NCBI RefSeq assembly: GCF_020685205.1
Contig: NZ_JAJERB010000003.1
Location: 248,001-312,000 of the forward strand
Source: Hymenobacter translucens
GTDB taxonomy: Bacteria; Bacteroidota; Bacteroidia; Cytophagales; Hymenobacteraceae
DNA length: 64,000 nucleotides
Direction: 5' to 3'
Positions 34,574 to 43,592 of this stretch are shown piece by piece. The notes below the pieces were generated by a model. The model searched no databases and was not told the DNA's origin. It was given only the letters and a program-made list of their open reading frames with translations. Positions within the stretch are counted from its first letter, which is position 1. The number at the start of each line of letters is the position of its first letter. The position numbers and the translations under genes are program-made.

Positions 34574-37500
34574 CTAAGCAGTTGCGTGAGCCGGCGTGGC
34601 CACGTTAAGGAGCTCCCCTTCCGGCTCGGGCAGCACTTCCGCGCTTGGCTCAGCCTGCTGTTTATCCCGCGAAAACAGCACGTACAGCCCCGGAATAAGC
34701 ACTACTCCGAACAGAGTCCCGAGAAGCATGCCGCCTGCCGCGGCCGTGCCGATGGAGCGGTTACCCATTGCACCCGCCCCGGTAGCAATACAAAGCGGAA
34801 TAAGGCCAGCCACGAAGGCAAATGAGGTCATGAGAATCGGCCGGAGACGGGAGCGGGCACCCTCTACGGCTGCGTCCAGGGCGGAAAGGCCCTCCTTGCG
34901 GCGCAGCACCGCGAACTCGATGATGAGGATGGCGTTCTTGCCCAATAGCCCGATGAGCATCACCAGCGAAACCTGGGCGTAGATGTTGTTTTCCAACCCC
35001 AACAGTTTGAGGGCCAGAAAGGCACCGAAGATGCCGGTAGGCAAACTCAGCAGCACCGGCAGCGGCAACGTGAAGCTTTCGTACTGAGCCGCCAGCAGCA
35101 AGTACACGAACACGAGCACGATGCCAAACACGTACAGCGCCTGATTACCGGAAATGATCTGCTCCCGCGTCATGCCGCTCCACTCGAAGGTGTAGCCGCG
35201 GGGCAGTTCTTTGGCCGCCACCTGCTGAATGGTGCGGATGGCGTCGCCTGACGAGAAGCCCGGCGAGGTGTCGCCGTTGAGCGTGGCCGAGGTGTACATA
35301 TTATAGCGGGTGAACTGCTCGGGGCCGTACACGCGCTCCAGACGCACGAAAGTGGAGTAAGGCACCATTTCGCCCCGGTCGTTTTTGACGTAGAGGCTCA
35401 GGATGTCCTCGGGCTTGGTACGGTAGCCGGGCAGGGCCTGCACCATCACCTTGTACATCTGTCCGAAACGAATAAAGCTGGCCGCATAATTCGAGCCCAT
35501 CAGCGTCTGTAGCGTGCGCATGGCGCGGGCCACGGTCACGCCCTTCTTGGCGGCCAGGTCGGGGTCGACGTGAATCAGGTACTGCGGAAAGCTGGGGTCG
35601 AAGCCCGAAAAAGTATTTTCGATGGCCGGCGTCTTGTTCAGGGCCTGGATAAAGCGAGTGGTTACGGCTTTGGTCTGGTGCAGGTCGCCGCGGCCGGTGC
35701 GGTCGAGCACGCGCAAATCAAACCCACCGGCATTGCCAAAACCCGGCACCGTGGGCGGAGTAAAAAACTGCACCTGGGCACTCGTGATGTGTCGGGTCCT
35801 GGCCCGGAGCTGGTCCATGAGCTGCGTGACGGACTCTTTTCGCTTATCCCAGGCCTTGAGGTTGATCATGCCCATGCCGTAGGAGGCGCCCGACACATCG
35901 TTCATCAAACTGTAGCCGGCCAGGGTCGAGATGGACTCCACGGGCCGGAGCGTCTGGGCCACGCGCTGCACCTCGTCGAGCACGGCCTGGGTGCGCTCCA
36001 CGGTGGCACCGGGCGGCGAGGTCACGTTCACGTACACCATACCCTGGTCTTCACTGGGAATAAAGCCCGTGGGCAGGATGGAGTTGACGCCCCAGGTGGC
36101 AGCGAAGAAAAACAGCAGCAGTCCCACCGTCACGAGCCGGCGGCTGGCCAGGGTCCGCACCAAATGCTGATAGCGCCCTGCAAAGGTTTCGTAGCGGCGG
36201 TTGAATCCCGCAAAAAAGCGCCCCAGCAAACCCTTGGGCTTTTCGTGAGCCTCCAGCAAGTCGCCCTCAATCGCCGGCGTCGACTTGAGCAGCAGTGCGC
36301 ACAGAGCCGGCGTGAGCGTCAGCGCATTCACACCCGAGATGACGATGGCAATAGCCAGCGTGAGCGAGAACTGGCGGTAGAACACCCCCACCGGCCCGCT
36401 CATAAAGGAAACCGGGATAAACACGGCCGACATCACCAGCGTGATGGCCACGATGGCGCCGCTGATTTCACGCATGGCCGCCAGCGTTGCGTCCATGGCC
36501 GAGAGGTGCTCCTCATGCATCTTGGCGTGCACGGCCTCTACCACCACAATGGCGTTATCGACCACGATGCCGATGGCCAGTACCAGGGCAAACAAGGTGA
36601 GCAGGTTGATGCTGAAGCCGAGTACCTGCATGAAGAACAGCGTGCCAACCAGCGCCACCGGCACGGCCAGGGCCGGAATCAGCGTCGAGCGCCAGTCCTG
36701 CAGGAACAGGTACACAATGACAAACACCAGCAGAAAGGCCTCGAACAACGTGCGCACCACTTCGTGAATGGAAGCATCGAGAAAGCGCGACACGTCGTAG
36801 CTGATGGTGTAGCGCATTCCGGGCGGGAAGCTGGTTTTCTGCAGCTCCGCCATGCGCTCCTTCACCTGGGCAATAACGTCGGAGGCGTTGGAGCCGGGCA
36901 GCTGCTTGAGCATGATGGCCGCCGAGGGCTTGCCGTTGGACTTGGATAGCATCCGGTAGGTCTGCACCCCGAATTCCACGTCGGCCACGTCGCGCAGACG
37001 CAGCACCGAGCCGTCGGGGTTGGCGCGTACCACGATGTTGCGGTACTGCTCGGGCTCGAATAGTTTGCCGGTGTAGCGCAGCACGTACTGTAGTACCTGC
37101 GCGTCGCGGCCCGAGCTTTCGCCGGTGCGGCCCGGGGCGGCCTCCACGCTCTGGGCCTGAATGGCGGCCACCACCTCGTCGGCCCCGGCGCGGTAGGCCA
37201 GCAGACGGTCGGGCTTGAGCCACACCCGCATGGCATACTCACGGTTGCCCATGATTTCGGCCAGCCCCACGCCTTTAATGCGCTTAAGCTCCTGCAGGAT
37301 GTTGATGTCGGCGAAGTTATAAATGAACTTCTCCCCTACTGCGGCATCGTCGCTCACCACGTTGAGGTAGAGCAGCATGCTGTTCACCTCTTTCTCGGTG
37401 GCTACGCCCGCCTTGATGACTTCCTCGGGCAGTTCGTCAATCACCGTTGTCACGCGGTTCTGTACGGCCACGGCGGCCAGGTCGGGGTCGGTTCCCACTT

Positions 37501-37783
37501 CGAAGAACACCTCGATGAGGGTGGTGCCGTTGTTGGTGGTCACCGTGTTCATGTACGTCATTCCCGGTACGCCGTTGATGGCCCGCTCCAGGGGTGTTGC
37601 CACTGCTTTGGCGCACACCTCGGCATTAGCCCCATTGTACTTGGCCCGTACTGTCACGGAAGGCGGCACGATATCGGGAAACTGCGTGACCGGCAGCGTG
37701 TATAGCGCCCCAATGCCAAGCAGGGTAATGAATAGTGAGATGACCAGCGAGAGCACTGGCCGACGGATGAATACTTCAACCAT
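34574..37783 (-). CDS. RND efflux transporter (HAE1/AcrB type)
   Basis: This 1069-residue inner-membrane pump begins MVEVFIRRPVLSLVISLF and has the internal duplication of RND proteins, with 12 membrane helices and two large periplasmic loops. Helix 4 reads GIVVDNAIVVVE; AcrB has two aspartates there, and this protein keeps the first and has Asn at the second. The helix 10 lysine is present (GLLGKNAILIIEFA). It exports hydrophobic compounds by proton antiport. ATG 37783 is 4 bp after the adaptor stop. The sequence is closer to the drug-type HAE1 than to metal-type HME pumps. Confidence 0.95.
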   Translation of the reverse strand: MVEVFIRRPVLSLVISLFITLLGIGALYTLPVTQFPDIVPPSVTVRAKYNGANAEVCAKAVATPLERAINGVPGMTYMNTVTTNNGTTLIEVFFEVGTDPDLAAVAVQNRVTTVIDELPEEVIKAGVATEKEVNSMLLYLNVVSDDAAVGEKFIYNFADINILQELKRIKGVGLAEIMGNREYAMRVWLKPDRLLAYRAGADEVVAAIQAQSVEAAPGRTGESSGRDAQVLQYVLRYTGKLFEPEQYRNIVVRANPDGSVLRLRDVADVEFGVQTYRMLSKSNGKPSAAIMLKQLPGSNASDVIAQVKERMAELQKTSFPPGMRYTISYDVSRFLDASIHEVVRTLFEAFLLVFVIVYLFLQDWRSTLIPALAVPVALVGTLFFMQVLGFSINLLTLFALVLAIGIVVDNAIVVVEAVHAKMHEEHLSAMDATLAAMREISGAIVAITLVMSAVFIPVSFMSGPVGVFYRQFSLTLAIAIVISGVNALTLTPALCALLLKSTPAIEGDLLEAHEKPKGLLGRFFAGFNRRYETFAGRYQHLVRTLASRRLVTVGLLLFFFAATWGVNSILPTGFIPSEDQGMVYVNVTSPPGATVERTQAVLDEVQRVAQTLRPVESISTLAGYSLMNDVSGASYGMGMINLKAWDKRKESVTQLMDQLRARTRHITSAQVQFFTPPTVPGFGNAGGFDLRVLDRTGRGDLHQTKAVTTRFIQALNKTPAIENTFSGFDPSFPQYLIHVDPDLAAKKGVTVARAMRTLQTLMGSNYAASFIRFGQMYKVMVQALPGYRTKPEDILSLYVKNDRGEMVPYSTFVRLERVYGPEQFTRYNMYTSATLNGDTSPGFSSGDAIRTIQQVAAKELPRGYTFEWSGMTREQIISGNQALYVFGIVLVFVYLLLAAQYESFTLPLPVLLSLPTGIFGAFLALKLLGLENNIYAQVSLVMLIGLLGKNAILIIEFAVLRRKEGLSALDAAVEGARSRLRPILMTSFAFVAGLIPLCIATGAGAMGNRSIGTAAAGGMLLGTLFGVVLIPGLYVLFSRDKQQAEPSAEVLPEPEGELLNVATPAHATA

Positions 37784-37787
37784 AAGG

Positions 37788-38960
37788 CTAGGGAATAAGG
37801 GTCTTGCCGGCGAGCAGGCTGCGCATCGTGACGGGCCGGGCCGTAATGCTGGCGCCGTCGCGTAGGTCCTGGATACCCTCACACACGATACGTTCACCAG
37901 GCTGCAGGCCGCTTTTCACCACGTAGAAGGCTGCCAGGCGGCTTCGGGGCACGAAGTTTTTCTGATGCACGGTGCCCTGCTCGTCCACCACGAACACGTA
38001 ATTTTTGTCCTGCTGCTCGAACACGGCTTTCTGCGGCACCAGCAGGGCTTCGGCCACGGTGTTGGCCAAGCTTACCTTCCCGGTGGCACCGTGCTTGAGC
38101 ATGCCTTTGGGATTGGCAAAACGGGCGCGGAACGCAATGGCGCCGGTGCTGGCCTGGAACTGACTTTCCACTGTCTCGATCTTGCCGGGCGGCGCGTACC
38201 GGGAGCCGTCGGCCAGTACCAGCCGCACCCGGTTGGTGCTGCGGGCCGAGTCCTGCTCGCGGGTTTTCATAAACTCCAGATACTCTGCCTCCGATACATT
38301 GAAATAGGCAAACACCGACCGGGCATCCGACACCGTGGTAAGCAGCGTACCGTCGTCAACGAGGCTACCCACTTTCATCGGCTCCCGGTTGACCACGCCA
38401 TCGAAAGGGGCGCGCACCAGGGTGTAGCTAAGCATCAGCGCAGCATTTGCCTCAGCCGAGCGGGCTTCGGCTACGCTGGCCTCGGCAGCACGCAGCTTGG
38501 CCAGCGTCACGTCCAGCTCCGTGCTGGAGATGATGTTTTTTCCCGTGAGCATGCGCACCCGGTCCAGCTCCAGGCTCACCACCCGGGCCTGAGCCTTGGC
38601 GTTGGTGGTGGCCGCATGCAGGCGGGCCAGCCGGGTGCGGTACTCGGCGTCGCTGATACGGAATAAGGGCTGACCCTGCTTTACTAGCTGCCCTTCGTCG
38701 ACGTAGATTTTCTCCAGATAGCCTTTAACCCGGGCCCGTACTTCCACATTGCGCACCGCCTGGATGTCAGCCACGTACTCCCGCGTCAGGACGGTGTCGC
38801 GCGCCACGAGGCGCATGACGGGCAGGGACTGGGGCAGCTCGGCAGCAGTGTCCGCGCCGGTGTCGGCCTGGCTTTGGCCACAGCCGGTAAGCAGGGCACT
38901 TCCGCCCAACAGCAGAAGAAAGCAATACGGGCGCAGGTAGTGCAGGAAGCGGCTAGGCAT
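37788..38960 (-). CDS. RND periplasmic adaptor (membrane fusion protein)
   Basis: This 390-residue protein has a lipoprotein signal with lipobox LLTGC, then the biotinyl-lipoyl half (VRARVKGYLEKIYVDEGQLV), a helical hairpin (LDRVRMLTGKNIISSTELDV), and the second lipoyl and barrel domains (SYTLVRAPFDGVVNREPMKV). It couples the pump at 34574-37783 to the outer-membrane duct. ATG 38960 is chosen as the start of the signal peptide; the open frame to 39077 is not signal-like. Confidence 0.94.
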   Translation of the reverse strand: MPSRFLHYLRPYCFLLLLGGSALLTGCGQSQADTGADTAAELPQSLPVMRLVARDTVLTREYVADIQAVRNVEVRARVKGYLEKIYVDEGQLVKQGQPLFRISDAEYRTRLARLHAATTNAKAQARVVSLELDRVRMLTGKNIISSTELDVTLAKLRAAEASVAEARSAEANAALMLSYTLVRAPFDGVVNREPMKVGSLVDDGTLLTTVSDARSVFAYFNVSEAEYLEFMKTREQDSARSTNRVRLVLADGSRYAPPGKIETVESQFQASTGAIAFRARFANPKGMLKHGATGKVSLANTVAEALLVPQKAVFEQQDKNYVFVVDEQGTVHQKNFVPRSRLAAFYVVKSGLQPGERIVCEGIQDLRDGASITARPVTMRSLLAGKTLIP

Positions 38961-39039
38961 AGAAAAGCGAAATGAAAAGACCACTGCACCAGACGTTGGT
39001 AGCAGGAACTGGGAAAAGGAAAGGCAGTAGGCGGGCGGC

Positions 39040-39333
39040 TTAGGGCAGCAGCTCCAGGAGCTCTTCGTCAAGCGCATCGTGCGGCGCGGCCACGGGTGCT
39101 ACCAGGTACCAGCAGACCACCCGTTCCAGCAGAGCCTGCCCCCGCCGTACCAGGGCCGGCCCGTTTCCGGCAGGCCATTCCAGAAGCGGGTCAGCAGCCA
39201 GTACGGCACGCCGCCACCACCTCAGCGAGGCCGTTGACGGGCCCAGGCGCGGCACCAGCAGGCTGCGCAGCTGATGTACGGCCCGCCACTGGGCCTTGAG
39301 TGAAAGCGTAGAAAAATGAACGGCAGTCGACAT
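39040..39333 (-). CDS. Hypothetical small helical protein
   Basis: This 97-residue protein is unrecognised. It starts with ATG 39333 (MSTAVHFSTLSLKAQW). The sequence is helical, with tryptophans and arginines in the first half and an acidic tail (DALDEELLELLP). It lies between the copper-protein gene and the pump operon, so it may be co-transcribed, but nothing in it shows a function. Confidence 0.5.
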   Translation of the reverse strand: MSTAVHFSTLSLKAQWRAVHQLRSLLVPRLGPSTASLRWWRRAVLAADPLLEWPAGNGPALVRRGQALLERVVCWYLVAPVAAPHDALDEELLELLP

Positions 39334-39374
39334 GGGCAGAGAGTTTAAGTTCGAAGTAAACCGCTGACATTCTA

Positions 39375-39698
39375 CTAATAGGCTGTGCGACAGGCATCCT
39401 CGGCCTGGCGGCAGGCCTCGGTGCAGCGTCGGCTGCAACTGTCAGTATACTGAGCGGCTTCGTCGGCACAGGCGCGGCACAGCTCGGCACATTCCCGCAA
39501 CAGGTAGTGTACGTGCTCCGAGCCCCGGGCCACAAAGGCCGCGACCAGCTGACTGAGGTCGGCACAGTCCCGCGTTAATAAGATGCCGCGCACCCGGCCA
39601 GCCGCTAGGGCACTGGTCAGATTGGCGCTGTAACATTCATTACAAGCGGATGAGCAGGCATTCAAGGCATTTAAAAGGTGTTGTTGACGGGGAAGCAT
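39375..39698 (-). CDS. Four-helix-bundle copper-binding protein (Csp/DUF326)
   Basis: This 107-residue protein is rich in cysteine, with pairs spaced for the inner face of helices: CSSACNECYS, then RDCADL, then RECAELCRACADE, then DSCSRRCTEACRQAEDAC. This is the DUF326/copper storage protein pattern, in which cysteines inside a four-helix bundle bind many Cu(I) ions. No signal peptide is visible, so it is cytosolic. Together with the nearby two-component system and pump it suggests copper or thiol stress handling. Confidence 0.88.
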   Translation of the reverse strand: MLPRQQHLLNALNACSSACNECYSANLTSALAAGRVRGILLTRDCADLSQLVAAFVARGSEHVHYLLRECAELCRACADEAAQYTDSCSRRCTEACRQAEDACRTAY

Positions 39699-39747
39699 GA
39701 CAGAGAAAGCAGGTAAGGCTGGCAGGAGATATATTAAGAAAGGGAGG

Positions 39748-39981
39748 TCAGTGTTGCGCTTCCCGCACCGTAACCGTATCAGACCGGGATGGAGCGGCGG
39801 GCAGTTGCAGCGACACCGACTGCTGCTTTTCAGAAGCGAGGCCGTGCAGTTGCGCTTCTACCTGCTGGTCCGTCAGGCGGGCATCGAGGCGCAGCAGGAA
39901 GTAGGCATTAAGCCCCGTGGAAAGCAGCAGTGCCCCGATAAGCAGATACAGCAGCATTTGGGGGCGTTTTTCTCCTTTCAT
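39748..39981 (-). CDS. Small single-pass membrane protein
   Basis: This 77-residue protein has a short basic start (MKGEKRPQ), one membrane helix (LLYLLIGALLLSTGLNAYFLL is the hydrophobic core, less its ends) and a polar C-terminal part outside or in the periplasm. It is the first gene after a promoter-like gap that carries TTAATGT direct repeats (minus strand), so it may be regulated by the neighbouring two-component system. Its function is unknown. Confidence 0.65.
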   Translation of the reverse strand: MKGEKRPQMLLYLLIGALLLSTGLNAYFLLRLDARLTDQQVEAQLHGLASEKQQSVSLQLPAAPSRSDTVTVREAQH

Positions 39982-40024
39982 AGCTGGGCGCGGCGGCAGT
40001 GAACACCACAAAGCACCCCCCGCG

Positions 40025-40064
40025 ACATTAACGCGGGCTGAACAGGACATTAAAAAACATTAAG
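40025..40064 (-). promoter_or_regulatory. Putative response-regulator operator
   Basis: ACATTAA occurs at 40025-40031, 40048-40054 and 40058-40064. The last two are spaced by exactly 10 bp. On the minus strand this reads as TTAATGT direct repeats upstream of the 39981 gene. OmpR-family regulators bind tandem direct repeats at one-turn spacing, so the regulator at 41468-42145 is a natural candidate. Confidence 0.5.
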
Positions 40065-40079
40065 AAACCCGGCGGAGCG

Positions 40080-41447
40080 CTACGCTGCCGGCAAGCGCAG
40101 CGTGGCAGTGGTGCCTTCGCCGGCAACCGACACCAGTTTCAGGGCACCGCCATGGCGCTGCGCAATCTTCTGCGTCACGGCCAGCCCGATGCCATAGCCG
40201 GGCTTGCGGCGGCCATTCTCGGCCCGGTAGAGCGGCTCAGTCACCCGCCCCAGATCGCCAGCATCGATGCCGATGCCAGTATCGGACACTGCTACTGCCA
40301 CCGTGGCAAAGTCGGGGTAGCTCAAGGTAGCCAGCACCTCAGCGCGCGAATACTTGCAGGCATTGTCGAGCAGATTGAGCAGGGCCGTGGTTAGCAGGTG
40401 AGCGTTTCCCGTTACGGCAAAGGGCGTTTCCAGCCGCGTGGGCATCTGCCCAAAATTCACTCGGACAATCCGGTCGGGATAACGGCTCTGGCACTGGCTC
40501 AGCGCCTGGGTCAGGCATTCATCCAGGCGTACCGATTCGCCCCGGAAGCGGGCCTCGTCGGCCTGAGCCAGGGTGAGCAGCGCGTTGGTTAAGGCTACCA
40601 GCTGGCGCAAGTCATCGACGGCAGAGGCCATACTGGCCTTGGCCTCCGCCAGGGTCTGGTCGTAAGCATGACCGGTTTGCAGGGTACCCAGGGCTACGGT
40701 CAGGGGGGTGCGCAGCTCGTGGGATGCATGGCTGACAAAGCTCTTCTGCGCCTCAAACGCCTGCTCCACCCCACCCAGCATCTGGTTGAAGGTAATGGCT
40801 AGCTGAGCAATTTCATCGGTGCCGTTGCCTTCGTCTACCCGCCGGTTCAGCTCACGGGCCGTAATCTTGCGCACCTGCTTGATTACCCGGGCAATGGGCT
40901 TGAGTGACTCGTCAGCGAAGTACCAGCCGGCCATAATGATGAGCAGTAACGCTCCGACGTTGCCAACCAGAAGGATCAGACGAAGGCTGGCCAGCTGGGA
41001 CCAACCCAGCTCATCGTAGCCGGCCGCAAACAACCGATACACCTGCCCGGCCGGCCCGTAGGTGAAGCCCACCCCCTCCAGAGAACCAACCTGAAACGTG
41101 ACGGGCTCAGGGTTAGCCGCTACGCGGGCCAGTTGCCGGCGGTTTTCGACCTGGGGCACCGTGTCGGCGCTGACGTACAATAGACGGTTTTCGGGACTGT
41201 ATATGCTGATTTGCTCCCGCTCGATGGTCAGCAGGTCGGACCGCCGGAAGGCCCGGGCGTTCCGAGTGGAGTCGGCCGGGCTGCTCAGGTGCAGGCGGGC
41301 CGTCATCACGGCTTTGCCGGCCAGCCGTCGGATAAAGCGCTGCTCCCGGGCCGCGGCGTGAAAGTAGTACACAAAAGCCGACAGGCTGAGTTGGATGGCC
41401 AGCACCAGCAGCGTAAAGCGTAGAATCAGCTTGTTGCGAATCAGCAT
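40080..41447 (-). CDS. Sensor histidine kinase (CusS/ArlS-like)
   Basis: This 455-residue protein has two membrane helices flanking a periplasmic domain of about 140 residues. A HAMP linker follows, then the dimerisation domain with H243 in SHASHELRTPL. The ATPase has LLNLLDNACKYS and YGIGLAVTQKIAQRHGG. It phosphorylates the response regulator encoded 20 bp upstream. The neighbouring copper-binding protein and RND pump suggest a metal or envelope stress signal, as in the Cus system. No metal ligands can be named in the sensor domain. Confidence 0.94.
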   Translation of the reverse strand: MLIRNKLILRFTLLVLAIQLSLSAFVYYFHAAAREQRFIRRLAGKAVMTARLHLSSPADSTRNARAFRRSDLLTIEREQISIYSPENRLLYVSADTVPQVENRRQLARVAANPEPVTFQVGSLEGVGFTYGPAGQVYRLFAAGYDELGWSQLASLRLILLVGNVGALLLIIMAGWYFADESLKPIARVIKQVRKITARELNRRVDEGNGTDEIAQLAITFNQMLGGVEQAFEAQKSFVSHASHELRTPLTVALGTLQTGHAYDQTLAEAKASMASAVDDLRQLVALTNALLTLAQADEARFRGESVRLDECLTQALSQCQSRYPDRIVRVNFGQMPTRLETPFAVTGNAHLLTTALLNLLDNACKYSRAEVLATLSYPDFATVAVAVSDTGIGIDAGDLGRVTEPLYRAENGRRKPGYGIGLAVTQKIAQRHGGALKLVSVAGEGTTATLRLPAA

Positions 41448-41467
41448 CGGGCGTGGGAGGGGCAGCT

Positions 41468-42145
41468 TTAGCTTTCGCGGATGACGTAGCCCATACCAAC
41501 CACGGTATGAATGAGTTTGGTGTCGTAGCCTTTGTCCAGCTTTTTGCGCAGGTGGCTCACGTACACGTCGATGATGTTAGTGTTGGTGTCGAAGTTCAGG
41601 TCCCAGACCTTCTCGGCTATGTCGACCCGGGATATTACCCGGTTGCGGTTCAGCAGCAAGAACTCGAGCAAGGCGTATTCCTTGGTGGTGAGCTCGATGC
41701 GCTGCCCGGCGCGCGTTACGGTCTTGGTGTCGAGGTTGAGCTCTAAATCGGCCAACTGCAGTACGCGCTTAACGGACGTAGCCTCCGAACGGCGGCGCGT
41801 GAGTACCCGGGCCCGCAGCAATAGTTCCTTGAACTCAAAGGGCTTGACCAGATAGTCATCGGCCCCGGCCTCAAAGCCGGTTACCTTATCGTCGAGGCTG
41901 TCGAGAGCCGTTAGCAGCAGTACCGGCAGCTGCGGGTAGTCGGCCCGAATCAGGCGGCACAACTCAAAGCCATTGATGTAGGGCAGATTGACGTCGAGAA
42001 TTACCAAATCATAGTAGCCCTGCTGCACCAGCGAAAGGCCCATGCGCCCGTCGAAAGCCACGCTGAAGTCGTAGCCCTCGTTTTCAAAGCCTTTCTTAAT
42101 AAACGACGCCAGCTTTGGCTCATCTTCCACCAGTAGTATTTTCAT
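41468..42145 (-). CDS. OmpR-family response regulator
   Basis: This 225-residue protein starts MKILLVEDEP and has phospho-acceptor D51 in LVILDVNLPYING, a lysine in DDYLVKPFEF, and a winged-helix effector domain (LTTKEYALLEFLLLNRNRVI, VSHLRKKLDKG). ATG 42145 is the proper start of the receiver; ten codons upstream lack structure. It is the first gene of the leftward two-component/efflux set and probably controls the pump and copper-protein genes through direct-repeat sites such as those at 40025-40064. Confidence 0.95.
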   Translation of the reverse strand: MKILLVEDEPKLASFIKKGFENEGYDFSVAFDGRMGLSLVQQGYYDLVILDVNLPYINGFELCRLIRADYPQLPVLLLTALDSLDDKVTGFEAGADDYLVKPFEFKELLLRARVLTRRRSEATSVKRVLQLADLELNLDTKTVTRAGQRIELTTKEYALLEFLLLNRNRVISRVDIAEKVWDLNFDTNTNIIDVYVSHLRKKLDKGYDTKLIHTVVGMGYVIRES

Positions 42146-42296
42146 TCGAACAGCCCCGGAATCGGAACGCAAGTATACCGGTAATACCCGGGCCGCAGCA
42201 GTCAGGTTGCCGATCTGTCCCGCATCCCTTGTGCTGACCTAAGCGTATCCCGGGCACCGGGTAACTTGAACCCCGTAATTCCTCTTATCTACCTAC

Positions 42297-42542
42297 ATGC
42301 CCGACCCGTTATCCTTATCTGACCGCCTGGCCCTGCAGCGTACCCGGCTAGCCAATGAGCGCACGTTTCTCACCTACGTGCGCACCAGCCTAGCCATGCT
42401 CGGGTTTGGCCTGGTACTGATTCAGCTACATCCGGTGCGTACCGGCCTGCTGGGCTATGGTGCTGTGACGGCCGCTGCCCTGGTTATGCTCACCGGCTGG
42501 CTCCGGTTCCACCAACGGCGTAAGGAAATAGAGGCCAGCTAA
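42297..42542 (+). CDS. DUF202 (YidH-type) membrane protein
   Basis: This 81-residue protein has the DUF202 signature LALQRTRLANERTFLTYVRT, followed by two membrane helices and a basic end (HQRRKEIEAS). The role of the family is unknown. The last codons and the stop lie inside a perfect long hairpin. It runs divergently from the response regulator across a 151-bp gap. Confidence 0.88.
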   Translation: MPDPLSLSDRLALQRTRLANERTFLTYVRTSLAMLGFGLVLIQLHPVRTGLLGYGAVTAAALVMLTGWLRFHQRRKEIEAS

Positions 42543-42584
42543 GCAGATGGGTGCCAGCCCGCACCCATCTGCTTAGCTGGCCTC
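42531..42584. terminator. 24-bp perfect hairpin overlapping a stop codon
   Basis: Bases 42531-42554 are perfectly complementary to 42561-42584, with the 6-nt loop CAGCCC. The left arm holds the final codons and stop of the DUF202 gene. TTTC follows on the plus strand, so the T tract is weak. It is symmetrical and could end transcription from both directions. Confidence 0.7.
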
Positions 42585-42700
42585 TTTCACTGCTTCCATC
42601 TTTAAGCTTACCCCGCCCCGAAGCCCGGCTTATACTCCCCCAGCCGCCATGTCGCGCCGGATGTGTGCGGCTTTTCTTGTGCCCCTATTTCCGCAGGTTT

Positions 42701-43006
42701 ATGTTCTCCGTAGCTCAGTATTACAGACACTACACTACCAGCTGGCAGGCCTGACCACGGCCCTGCGCTGGTGCCGGAGGTGCTATCCTTTGCGCTGCTG
42801 GCCCATATCAGTCCTCTGGTGGGTATCGGGTCGGCGTTTATTACCGGTCTTGTCACCAGCATGTCTGGCGGGCGACCAGGCATGGTTCCGGGCGCTGCCG
42901 GGGCGGTGGCTGTGGTAATAATGAGCTTGGTAGTGACTTACGGCGTGGAGTATCGGTTCGCCGCCGTGGTCCTGATGGGGCTTATCCAGATAGCATCTGG
43001 CGGGGC
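42701..43006 (+). pseudogene. SulP-family transporter remnant
   Basis: The first codons (MFSVAQYYRHY, then LAGLTTAL in a shifted frame) and VPEVLSFALLAHISPLVGIG, AFITGLVTSMSGGRPGMVPG and AAVVLMGLIQIASG match the N-terminal quarter of SulP anion permeases. A frame change near 42765 separates the first two parts. After about 105 residues the sequence stops being SulP and joins a kinase tail. It cannot make a working transporter. Confidence 0.85.
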
Positions 43007-43015
43007 CGCCTGGAC

Positions 43016-43525
43016 GTGCAGGTGCCGGACGACATCACGCTCAACTTTTCGGAAAAGAATATGCGCTCCGTTGCGTATAGCCTGCTCAGCACTGCGCTTA
43101 AGTACCACCACCCGGCACGCGCGCCGGAAGTAGCCATCAGCTGCTCATTGCGCGAAGACGATTACGTGCTGGCCGTACGCGACAACGGCCTTGGGCCGGA
43201 CGTCGCCCAGGACAAAGACAAGGCGTTTGGCATATTCAAGCGCCTGCATCCCCATGTGGAAGGATCGGGGGTGGGCCTGGACATGGTTAAAAAGCTGGTT
43301 GAAAACGCCGGTGGCCGTATCGAGGTGGAACGCGAGCTTAACCACGGCTCCGTCTTTCAGGTCTACTTTCCCGCTGGTGTTCCGGCGTACCTTCAGCCGG
43401 GATTCGCTCCCGCAGCCCCTTCTGCCAAACAACAATCCGGCTGCTTTTCAGCCGGTTGGCAGCCTATGAACCCCGCCCCCGTTCCCGGTTGGGCTGGCGG
43501 GGCAATGCCGGTCGGGGCTTCCTGA
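43016..43525 (+). pseudogene. Histidine kinase C-terminal fragment
   Basis: From VPDDITLNFSEKNMRSVAYS through AVRDNGLGPD and GSGVGLDMVKKLVENAGGRI this is the ATPase half of a sensor kinase, ending with FQVYFPAG at about 43385. A proline-rich tail continues to the stop at 43525. No phospho-histidine domain or sensor precedes it; the upstream sequence is the SulP remnant. The N-box contains STALKYHH, where Asn is normally found, so ATP binding is doubtful. It is probably a non-functional deletion product. Confidence 0.8.
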
Positions 43526-43592
43526 ATTAAAACATACATTCGGGCCGGGCAACGTGCTCTTTCAACCGCCAACAACCAAATTCCTTCTGCGC

